A stretch of DNA of 14,373 nucleotides from positions 1 to 14,373 of the forward strand of contig JADZDN010000121.1 in the NCBI GenBank assembly GCA_020851015.1, written 5' to 3'. Positions within the stretch are counted from its first letter, which is position 1. Each line of letters begins with the position of its first letter. This stretch comes from Alphaproteobacteria bacterium. Its GTDB lineage: Bacteria > Pseudomonadota > Alphaproteobacteria > JAEULC01. A model generated the notes under the pieces. The model searched no databases. It saw only the letters and a list, made by a program, of their open reading frames with translations, and had not been told where the DNA came from. Of this stretch, positions 8,178 through 14,324 are shown one piece after another. The translations under genes were made by a program, and so were the position numbers.

Positions 8178-8861
8178 TCAGGGCGCTTTCGACAGGACGT
8201 ACTGGATGTCGGACTTGTCCTGGGCCTTGAACCGGACCTTGACCAGGTTGCCCTCGGGCGAGAACCACAGCTCGCGCTGCAGTTCGCCCGTGATCAAATA
8301 GTGCTTGGCCGGTTTTGGGGCGGTGGGGGCAGGGACCTGCTCGTCGCCGGCCAGGCTGGTCTTGATCGCCATCATGCTGCCGTCGATCGTGTTGAGGGTG
8401 GCCGGCACGTCGAGGATGCCCTTGTGCCACAGGCTGGCCGGGATCGTTTCCGCCGCCACCGGCGCGACCGGCTTGCCGTCGTGGACGATCTGCAGCTTGC
8501 CGTCGGACGCGTGGACCTTGAGTTCGTGCTTGGTGCCGTCGTCATCGGTTTTCGACGCCAGGTCGACCATGCGCCCGTCCACCCAGCGCTCCGAGCCTTC
8601 GTGCCAGAAGCGGTAGAGCGTGATGAAGCCGAGCTTGACCCGGACATCGGTCTTCACGGTCACGTTGACGGCATCGCCGGTGCGCGTGAACACGAATTCG
8701 TGCTCGCCGATCTTGTCGCCGTCGCGCAGCACGTCGTAGTGCAGCGCCATTCCCGAGGTCGGGATCGCGGCCAGCTCGGCCGCGCGCGAAGCGGGCAGCA
8801 GCATCAGATAGAGGTAGGCGCCGGCAACCGCCGGCGGGAATCGATTCCAGATGCGAACCAT
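8178..8861 (-). CDS. Secreted DUF6134-like protein
   Basis: The function is not known. The 227-aa product begins with a short charged stretch and a hydrophobic segment (about residues 10-24) ending PASRAAEL, consistent with a signal peptide cleaved near residue 28 and a periplasmic location. The mature part is beta-rich, with alternating short strands such as LHYDVLRDGDKIGEHEFVF (40-58) and a late FSPEGNLVKVRF segment. This resembles the DUF6134 family as I recall it. The start is the ATG at 8859-8861, preceded by GCGAGGG at suitable spacing. It is the first gene of the leftward run, 92 bases before the dioxygenase gene, and diverges from the hemolysin-family gene. A lipid-binding or envelope role would fit but cannot be shown here. 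Confidence 0.8.
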   Translation of the reverse strand: MVRIWNRFPPAVAGAYLYLMLLPASRAAELAAIPTSGMALHYDVLRDGDKIGEHEFVFTRTGDAVNVTVKTDVRVKLGFITLYRFWHEGSERWVDGRMVDLASKTDDDGTKHELKVHASDGKLQIVHDGKPVAPVAAETIPASLWHKGILDVPATLNTIDGSMMAIKTSLAGDEQVPAPTAPKPAKHYLITGELQRELWFSPEGNLVKVRFKAQDKSDIQYVLSKAP

Positions 8862-8907
8862 TGCTGCCCTCGCTCTCGACCGGCGCTTCGACGTGACGCC
8901 GCGATAT

Positions 8908-8968
8908 CCGATGCGTGGCTGATAAGAACATTACGGATGCATCGGGCCCGGATCACATCCGCGGATGC
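8908..8968. promoter_or_regulatory. Candidate operator region with palindrome and GGATGC repeats
   Basis: This part of the divergent gap contains the perfect 12-bp palindrome CATCCGCGGATG (8956-8967). It also contains two direct copies of GGATGC (8935-8940, 8963-8968) and a 7-bp inverted pair CCGATGC/GCATCGG (8908-8914, 8939-8945). Such clustered symmetric motifs between divergent genes often mark a regulator site. No convincing -35/-10 pair was found for either side, and no regulator gene is present in the window. Confidence 0.3.
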
Positions 8969-9042
8969 GACGGTCGCCTCATCGCGGCCCAGGGCCCGTA
9001 TATCGCGTCAGGTAGCCGTAATGGGCCGCACCTATGGTGCCC

Positions 9043-9066
9043 CCGCCCGGAAGGAATACCGGGCGG
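9043..9066 (+). promoter_or_regulatory. Leader hairpin with SD-like loop upstream of hemolysin-family gene
   Basis: CCGCCCGG (9043-9050) and CCGGGCGG (9059-9066) form a perfect 8-bp GC-only stem with the loop AAGGAATA. The loop includes AAGGA, a Shine-Dalgarno-like sequence. The hairpin ends 25 bases before the chosen ATG at 9092, so the loop is too far for ordinary initiation there. It could instead serve as a structured leader or a protein or small-RNA target. Function is inferred from structure only. Confidence 0.3.
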
Positions 9067-9091
9067 CGCAACATGCGAGATTGATCCGTCG

Positions 9092-9676
9092 ATGATCCTG
9101 CAGCTCATTCGCCGCGATCACCCACTCCGCCCGATGGCGGAAGCGCGGGTGCGCGCGGTCTATCGGGAAGCCTACGGCGCCAAGGTGCGCGGCTTTCCCG
9201 ATCTGCTGGCGGCCTATGTCGATGCCGCCGGCAAACCGACCTGCGTTGCCGGCGTGCGCTATGGCCTTACCGACTGCTTCTCGGAGCAGTACCTCGACGG
9301 GCCGGCCGACGTGGTTCTGAGCGGGGTCGATGGCCGGCCGGTCGGCCGCGCCGAGATCCTCGAAGTCACCACGCTCGTCGGCCAGCGCTCGGCCGAGTCC
9401 TTGCGGCTGGTGCGTTCGATCACCAGCCTAGGCCGCTCGCTGGGCATGCGATGGGGGCTGTTCACCGCCACCGCAAAGCTGCGCCGGGCCTTGCCGCGCC
9501 TGGGCATGACGCTGGTGGAACTTGCCCCCGCGCGCCGCGACCGCGCCGCGCATCCCGAGGATTGGGGCAGCTACTACGAAACCGATCCCTGGGTCTGCGC
9601 GATGTCGGACCGGGTAATCGCCCCGACGATCCGGCCCGTCACGCCCCGGGCCGCACCCACGATGCTGGCGCTCTGA
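9092..9676 (+). CDS. Thermostable hemolysin (delta-VPH) family protein, GNAT-like
   Basis: The 194-aa product matches the family named after Vibrio thermostable delta-hemolysin. It has VRAVYREAYGAKVRGFPDLL early on, a CFSEQYLDGPADVVLSG block, the ILEVTTLVGQRSAES block, the LGMRWGLFTATAKLRRALP block and the terminal DWGSYYETDPWVCA. The strand-helix order, with an E-x-T-x-L strand followed by a helix and a WGLFTAT strand, resembles GNAT/acyl-homoserine-lactone-synthase folds, so an acyltransferase role is conceivable. The hemolysin name may be historical only. The chosen start is the ATG at 9092. The frame is open back to 8915, but the upstream translation looks like non-coding sequence and the family starts near this point. 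Only 7 bases separate it from the ligase-oxidase gene, implying co-translation. Confidence 0.85.
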   Translation: MILQLIRRDHPLRPMAEARVRAVYREAYGAKVRGFPDLLAAYVDAAGKPTCVAGVRYGLTDCFSEQYLDGPADVVLSGVDGRPVGRAEILEVTTLVGQRSAESLRLVRSITSLGRSLGMRWGLFTATAKLRRALPRLGMTLVELAPARRDRAAHPEDWGSYYETDPWVCAMSDRVIAPTIRPVTPRAAPTMLAL

Positions 9677-9683
9677 ACGACGC

Positions 9684-11852
9684 ATGAGCGAATTCCTGCA
9701 GCTTCTGCGGCGCCGGGCCGAGACGGCCCCCGCGTCGATCGTCTTCGAGGACGAGCAGGGCACGCTGACGGCCGCCGGCCTGCTGCGGCGGATCGGTGGC
9801 CTGGCCCGGCGCCTCGATCGAGGCGCCGATGTCGTCGGCGTGCTGGCGCCGAACGCAAACCAATGGGCAGTTGCCGCGCTTGCCTGCAAATGGGCCGGCA
9901 GGACGGTCGTGCCGCTGCCGGATTTCTTCAGCGCCGGCCAGCTCGCCCATATCGTCGCGGATGCCGGCGTACAGGCGGTCGTCACGACGCAGGCGTTGGC
10001 GCCACTAGCCCGTGGCCTTGGTTTGCCTTCGATCGTCGACGGCGGCGCCGAGGCGTCCCCCGGAGCGGCGGCCGAGCATTGGGCCATGATCGTCTACTCC
10101 TCCGGCTCCACCGGCCAACCGAAGGGCGTCGTGCTCGGCGACCGCCAGCTCGACGCCAGCGGCGCGATGCTGGCGGCGGCGGTGCGCGCAAGCCCGCAGG
10201 ACGTCTACCTGTCGACCTTGCCGCTGGCGCTGCTGCTGGAGCAGATCAGCGCGATCCACTTGCCGATCCGGGCCGGGGCGCGCGCGATATTCTCCGCCGA
10301 CCTGACGCGACGCGCCCTGGCGGGCGACGGCGGCGCGTTGGTCGACACGGTCGCGCGGGTGCGGCCGAGCGTCATGTCGCTGGTGCCGCAGCTCCTGCGC
10401 GCCTGGGTCCACGCGGCCGGAACGTGCCGCGCGCCGCCGCCCGAGACCCTCCGCCTGGTCGCGGTCGGCGGCGCGCCGATTCCCGAAGTCCTGGCGCGCG
10501 CGGCCTGGTCGATCGGCATTCCCGTGCATGAAGGCTACGGGCTTTCCGAGTGCTGCGCCGTGGTCTCGATCAACCGGCCGGGCGAGCGGCGCGCCGGCAC
10601 GGTCGGACGCAAGCTCGACGGCATCGCGATCGAGATCGTCGACGGCGAGATCGTCGTCGGCGGGCCGACCGTCATGGATGGCTACCTCCGCGGAGCCGCG
10701 GCGGAAGGGCGCTGGCCCACCGGCGATATCGGCGCGATCGACGCCGACGGGTACCTGACCGTCCTGGGCCGCAAGGACGCGGTGATCCGCACGGCGCTCG
10801 GCCGGAACATCCATCCGGAATGGATCGAAAACCTGCTCTGCGCCGATCCGCGGGTCCAGCGTTGCGTGATCGCTGGCGATGGCTGCGCCTGGCCGGTGGC
10901 GATTGTCGAGCTTTCCCCGGCGGGCCGAGCCTGGCGCGGTCAGGCCTGGCGCGATCAGGCCGGCGGGTCGACGGCGGCGCTGGTGGCCGAACTCGCCGCC
11001 GCTGCGCCCGACTATGCGCGGCCGCGCCACGTCGTGGACCTGCCGCCCGGGGCGCTCGGCGAGCCGTCGCTGCTGACCGGCAACGGCCGGCCGCGGCGAG
11101 CCGCGGTCGCGGAGCGCTTCGCCGAGGTGATCGCCGCCCTGCGCGAGGGCCGGAACGCGCCGGCGGCGACGCCGATTGGCCGCTTCGAGACGCTGCTGGC
11201 CGATACCCGCATAGAGCGCGAGCGGTTCCTGCAGATCCCGGTCATCGGGCGGGCCGTCACTGGCGGTGTCGACGCGGCGCTTTACCTCGCGTTCCTGGGT
11301 CAGGCCTATCATCACGTGAAGCATACCTGTCCGCTGCTGACCACGGCGGCCGCACGCTGCGGCCCGGGCGAGGAATGGCTACGCGATGCCTTCCTTCACT
11401 ACGTGGCCGAGGAGCAGGGCCACGAGCAGTGGATTCTCGACGACATCGCCGCGCTGGGCGGCGATGCCGCGGCAGTGCGGGATGCCGCGCCGCGGCCGCC
11501 CTGCGCCGCCATGGTTGAAGGCGCCTACCGCGCGATCGAGGAGCGGGGGCCGAGCGCGCTGCTTGGCATGGTGCACGTGCTGGAAGGCATGTCGGTGCTG
11601 TTGGCCGAGCGCGCCGCCGGTGCCATTCGCCGGGTGGTCCCGGCCGGCCGCGACGGCGCAGGCTTTCGCTACCTCACGTCCCACGGCGCGCTGGACATCG
11701 GGCACGTGGCCTTTTTTCGCACCCTCGTCGAGCGGATGGACGACCCGGCCGCGCTGGACGCGGTCACGACAACCGCCAACGAGATGTATCGGCTCTACGG
11801 CGACATGTTCCGGGAGCTGGACAGCAGGGGGGAGGAACAGCATGCGGCTTGA
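9684..11852 (+). CDS. Fusion: AMP-forming acyl ligase domain + haem-oxygenase-like diiron oxidase domain
   Basis: Residues 1-490 are an ANL-superfamily adenylation domain. It has the P-loop YSSGSTGQPKGV (138-149), GYGLSEC (284-290), PTGDIG (345-350) and GRKDAVIR...GRNIHPEWIE (362-382). The usual A10 catalytic lysine is replaced by Arg469 in LLTGNGRPRR. Residues from about 500 to 722 form an all-helical iron-containing redox domain of the TenA/haem-oxygenase-like type. Candidate metal ligands are E577 and H580 (VAEEQGHEQW), E634 (HVLEGMS), and H667, D671 and H674 (HGALDIGH), a pattern like known diiron oxidases of this superfamily. The protein probably activates a carboxylic acid and may oxidise the same or a carrier-bound chain; the substrate is unknown. 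The gene is 7 bases after the hemolysin-family gene, and its end overlaps the SDR start by 11 bases. The start is the ATG at 9684. Confidence 0.87.
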   Translation: MSEFLQLLRRRAETAPASIVFEDEQGTLTAAGLLRRIGGLARRLDRGADVVGVLAPNANQWAVAALACKWAGRTVVPLPDFFSAGQLAHIVADAGVQAVVTTQALAPLARGLGLPSIVDGGAEASPGAAAEHWAMIVYSSGSTGQPKGVVLGDRQLDASGAMLAAAVRASPQDVYLSTLPLALLLEQISAIHLPIRAGARAIFSADLTRRALAGDGGALVDTVARVRPSVMSLVPQLLRAWVHAAGTCRAPPPETLRLVAVGGAPIPEVLARAAWSIGIPVHEGYGLSECCAVVSINRPGERRAGTVGRKLDGIAIEIVDGEIVVGGPTVMDGYLRGAAAEGRWPTGDIGAIDADGYLTVLGRKDAVIRTALGRNIHPEWIENLLCADPRVQRCVIAGDGCAWPVAIVELSPAGRAWRGQAWRDQAGGSTAALVAELAAAAPDYARPRHVVDLPPGALGEPSLLTGNGRPRRAAVAERFAEVIAALREGRNAPAATPIGRFETLLADTRIERERFLQIPVIGRAVTGGVDAALYLAFLGQAYHHVKHTCPLLTTAAARCGPGEEWLRDAFLHYVAEEQGHEQWILDDIAALGGDAAAVRDAAPRPPCAAMVEGAYRAIEERGPSALLGMVHVLEGMSVLLAERAAGAIRRVVPAGRDGAGFRYLTSHGALDIGHVAFFRTLVERMDDPAALDAVTTTANEMYRLYGDMFRELDSRGEEQHAA

Positions 11853-12718
11853 AGGCAAGGCGGTGCTGATCACCGGCGCCGGCTCCGGCATCGGCCGAGC
11901 CCTCGCCGTCGAGGCGGCGCGGCAAGGCGCAAACCTGCTGCTCACCGGGCGCGACCGCATCGCGCTGGAAGAAACCCGGGAACTGATCGCGCAGCCGGTC
12001 GATGTCCACATCGTGCCGGGCGACATTACCCGGCCCGACCATTGCGCCCAGCTTCAGGACGTCGTGCGCCGCGCGTTCGGGCGCCTCGACCTGCTGGTCC
12101 ACAATGCCGGCGCGCAGTGGGGCCGGCCCGCTGGAACGCGTTGGCGACCAGGCCCTGGCGACGATGGTCGGCACCAATCTGCTGGCGCCGATGATGCTGA
12201 CCCGGGCGATGGTCGGCATGCTGCGAATGGCCGCGCCGTCGCGCGTTGTCTTCGTCGGCTCGATGTTTGGGACGATCGCGTTTCCTTTGTTCGCCGGGTA
12301 TTCCGCGACCAAGGCCGGGCTCAGCGGCTACGCCGACGCCGTGCGCCGCGAGCTGAAAGCCGATCGCATCGGCGTGACCTATGCCGCGCCGCGCGCGACC
12401 GCGACGGCGATGACCGCGCGCGCGCCGCATCTGAGCAACGCCTTCGCGATGACGGTCGACTCGCCCGACCAGGTGGCGCGACGCATCCTGCGCGGGGCGT
12501 GCCGGGGCGCACGCACCGTCTATCCGGGCCCGGGGGAGCGGGTCTTCGCGATGGTGCAGGCCATCGCGCCGGGACTGATCGACGGTGCCGTGGGGCGACA
12601 GTTGCGCCAAGCGATCCGTCATCTGGGACCGAGTTGGCAGTCCGTCCAGGGGCCGGCATTCGCACCGTGGCGGCGACACCAGCCCGCCATCCAACCATCG
12701 GCAGAGGAGCGGTCGTGA
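11842..12718 (+). pseudogene. Short-chain dehydrogenase/reductase, interrupted by one-base frameshift
   Basis: This is an NAD(P)-dependent SDR. The first part, in frame from the ATG at 11842, carries VLITGAGSGIGRAL (8-21) and LLVHNAGAQWG (84-94). The remainder continues one base out of frame with GPLERVGDQALATMVGTNLL, the catalytic serine region VVFVGSMFG and the YSATK active-site motif (Tyr codon 12299-12301), ending TGA at 12716-12718. Removing one base within 12121-12130 restores a continuous product of about 291 aa, reading NAGAQWGGPLERVG. Both halves look well conserved, so the lesion is recent or a sequence error. A strong GGAGG lies 6 bases before the ATG. The start overlaps the ligase-oxidase stop by 11 bases, and the end is one base from hpnM. 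It probably reduces or oxidises the product of the upstream enzymes. Confidence 0.85.
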
Positions 12719-12719
12719 G

Positions 12720-13370
12720 ATGTTGAAGCGTGCTTTTCTTGCTTTGGTCCTGGCGACGGGGTTTTGCGCCGGCCAGGCCCTTTGCCCGGCGGCGGCCAGC
12801 GATTTCAACGCGGTGGCGCGCCAGTTCGTCGACAAGATCGGCGCCGAGGCCATCCAGACCTTCGGCACGCCGGATAAGGACGCCCGCTATGCGCGATTCC
12901 GCGAATTGCTGAACCGCTCGTTCGACGTGCCGGCAATCGCCCGGTTCGTTCTTGGGGCCTACTGGAACCGGACCACGCCCGAACAACAGGCCCAGTTCCT
13001 GAAAGTCTTCGAGGACTATGTGGTCGCGAACTACGCCGCCAAGCCCTGGGACGTGAAGGGCGTCTATATCGAGGTCGTGTCGACGATCCCGAACAACGAG
13101 AACGACATCGCGGTCGATACCCTGATTCACGTCCCGCACAAGCAGAACAAGCCGATCGGGCTGGGGTGGCGCATCTTCAACGCGGCGCCGGCGCCCAAGA
13201 TCATCGACCTGAAGGTCGACGGGCTGAGCCTGGTCGTCTCGCAGCGCGCCGAGTTCACCTCGGTCCTGCAGCAGAAGAACAACAACTTCCCCGCCTTCAT
13301 CGAGTTCGTCGTCGCGCGCACGCGCCAGCTCGAGAATACGCCGCAGCCCCAGAAATCGGCGTCGAACTGA
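12720..13370 (+). CDS. hpnM: HpnM, MlaC/Ttg2D-like hopanoid-associated periplasmic protein
   Basis: The 216-aa product has an N-terminal signal peptide (about residues 1-26, ending CPAAAS). A MlaC-type lipid-binding fold follows, with FVDKIGAEAIQTF, RFRELLNRSFDVPAIARFVL, the strongly family-like TPEQQAQFLKVFEDYVVANY and a late PKIIDLKVDGLSLVVSQRAE block. The family is associated with hopanoid loci and is thought to help lipid transport between membranes. The ATG at 12720 is chosen because it directly precedes the signal peptide and has AGAGGAG upstream; longer in-frame starts from 12585 lie inside the SDR gene. It is one base after the SDR stop, so it appears to be part of the hemolysin/ligase/SDR operon rather than of the leftward hpn genes. 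The identity is strong; the distinction from general MlaC is less so. Confidence 0.87.
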   Translation: MLKRAFLALVLATGFCAGQALCPAAASDFNAVARQFVDKIGAEAIQTFGTPDKDARYARFRELLNRSFDVPAIARFVLGAYWNRTTPEQQAQFLKVFEDYVVANYAAKPWDVKGVYIEVVSTIPNNENDIAVDTLIHVPHKQNKPIGLGWRIFNAAPAPKIIDLKVDGLSLVVSQRAEFTSVLQQKNNNFPAFIEFVVARTRQLENTPQPQKSASN

Positions 13371-13398
13371 CCCGCGTCCCGAAACGGTCACGTCTTGC

Positions 13399-13421
13399 CC
13401 CTTGTGCCGTACGCGCAAGGG
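13399..13421 (+). terminator. Possible stem-loop after hpnM
   Basis: CCCTTGTGC (13399-13407) pairs with GCGCAAGGG (13413-13421) around a CGTAC loop: nine pairs, one of them G-U. It lies 29 bases after the hpnM stop and before the next gene, a sensible place for transcript termination. There is no following T-run, so intrinsic termination is uncertain. It may only be a 3'-end-stabilising structure. Confidence 0.3.
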
Positions 13422-13534
13422 TAGGAACATGCGCCGCAAACGGGGCGGCGCCAGTTTCAGATCCGCCGGGTCATACCTGAGGCGGTAGACCCAGGGCGGC
13501 GCAGCCGGCCATCGAGGGGACGTCGGCGCGCGCC

Positions 13535-14155
13535 ATGGAGTTGTTTCCTGCCGCATCCTGGCACCTGCCCGGACTCGCGCATCGCGAGGTCTGGACGCCG
13601 GGCATGCCCTATGACGACCCGGTGCTGGCCGAGCTTTCGCCCGGGTGGCGGCTGTTGATGCTGCAGGACGGGTCGGCGACCCGTTCGCTTTCGGTTCTGA
13701 CCGGCGAGGCGATCGCGGTGGAGATCATCGAGGCCGCCAGGGTCAACGGCGACCGCGAGGCGCCGCCAGAGCTCGAACAGCTCGCGCCCCCGCTTCTCCG
13801 GCGCCGGGTGATGCTGCGCACCCGCTCGGGCGTGCTGCTCAGCCATGCCGTCTCGTGGTGGAACGCGGGCGACTACGCAAGCTTCCTGGCGAACCCCGCC
13901 CTGCCGATCGGCACTAACATGGAACGCGGCCGCGCGGAGTATTGCCGCGAGATCCTGAGCCTGTTCCTGGCCAGCGGAGCGATGCTCGACCAGCGCTTCC
14001 ACGCCACAGGTCCGTTTCTGGGACGCCACTACGTGATGTACCGCGGCGACAAGGCCCTCAACGTGATCGTCGAGATCTACGCCCCCTCGGTCGCGCGCTA
14101 CCTGGATGTGACGGGATGGTATCCGCGGTGGGGAAGAGACGCTTCAACGGCTTGA
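13535..14155 (+). CDS. Chorismate lyase/UTRA-like protein (DUF98/Rv2949c-type)
   Basis: The 206-aa product resembles the chorismate-pyruvate lyase superfamily, most like the DUF98/Rv2949c branch. It shows WRLLMLQDGSATRSL (38-52), LLRRRVMLRT (88-97), LPIGTNMERGRAEYCREI (123-140) and the final GRHYVMYRGDKALNVIVEIY (163-182), where the late glutamate (E180) would match the catalytic acid of UbiC-like enzymes. If active it would convert chorismate to 4-hydroxybenzoate plus pyruvate, a quinone or phenolic-lipid precursor; this is inferred. The start is the ATG at 13535, with a weak upstream GAGGGG. It follows hpnM by 164 bases and may have its own promoter. The last residues overlap an antisense antitoxin remnant, so the natural C-terminus could be altered. 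Confidence 0.7.
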   Translation: MELFPAASWHLPGLAHREVWTPGMPYDDPVLAELSPGWRLLMLQDGSATRSLSVLTGEAIAVEIIEAARVNGDREAPPELEQLAPPLLRRRVMLRTRSGVLLSHAVSWWNAGDYASFLANPALPIGTNMERGRAEYCREILSLFLASGAMLDQRFHATGPFLGRHYVMYRGDKALNVIVEIYAPSVARYLDVTGWYPRWGRDASTA

Positions 14156-14243
14156 ACCGGCTGAAGTCCAAGTCGGATAGGTCTTGCGCCAGGAATTCTT
14201 CGGCAGCGCGATCGGACCTGAGCGTGGGAACTTTCTTTTTCAT
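14058..14243 (-). pseudogene. Truncated CopG/BrnA-type antitoxin remnant
   Basis: The leftward frame starts at the ATG at 14241-14243 with MKKKVPTLRSDRAAEEFLAQ and continues through DLSDLDFSRFKPLKRLF. This matches the conserved N-terminal part of CopG-like antitoxins of the BrnTA type as I remember them. After about residue 38 (near base 14128) the match stops, and the frame runs antisense through the end of the chorismate lyase-like gene to a TGA at 14058-14060. The DNA-binding ribbon-helix-helix half is therefore missing. No toxin gene is visible upstream in the remaining 130 bases. It is probably a decayed toxin-antitoxin remnant at a rearrangement junction. Confidence 0.55.
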
Positions 14244-14251
14244 TGTTCCGG

Positions 14252-14280
14252 TATTTACTTGCACTATTAAACAGAGCCAA
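14252..14280 (-). promoter_or_regulatory. Weak candidate promoter of the antitoxin remnant
   Basis: Read leftward, TTGGCT (14280-14275) and TAAATA (14257-14252) are spaced by 17 bases, just upstream of the ATG at 14243. The match to a housekeeping promoter is only partial, and the resulting leader would be very short. It sits in a locally AT-richer stretch, unlike the rest of the window. Confidence 0.2.
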
Positions 14281-14299
14281 CCCAATTCTAGCGTCATGC

Positions 14300-14324
14300 C
14301 CGGGACAAGCCCACGACTGTCCGG
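14300..14324. repeat. Small inverted repeat near the right edge
   Basis: CCGGGACA (14300-14307) and TGTCCGG (14318-14324) form an imperfect stem with one extra base in the left arm. The flanking text GTCATGCCCGGGACAAGCCC resembles dispersed intergenic repeats of alphaproteobacteria that contain GTCATGCCCGGG (recalled, not searched). It supports a patch of non-coding, repeat-containing DNA beside the antitoxin remnant. Confidence 0.35.

Noticed and set aside
8086..8430. Upstream extension of the dioxygenase frame
   Set aside because: It would overlap the DUF6134-like gene and looks non-coding. The ATG at 8085 has a good AAGGGG site and begins the normal fold.
8915..9091. N-terminal extension of the hemolysin-family protein
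   Set aside because: The translated stretch has no family similarity and crosses the palindrome and hairpin; the family begins near the ATG at 9092.
10005..11324. Leftward 439-codon frame opposite the ligase-oxidase gene
   Set aside because: It is antisense to intact adenylation motifs and its composition is typical of a shadow frame.
12118..12132. Programmed ribosomal frameshift in the SDR
   Set aside because: No slippery heptamer with a downstream structure was recognised, and SDRs are not known for recoding. An insertion or sequence error is simpler.
12321..13556. Leftward 411-codon frame opposite hpnM
   Set aside because: It runs across the SDR end, hpnM and the intergenic stem-loop, with no recognisable motif.
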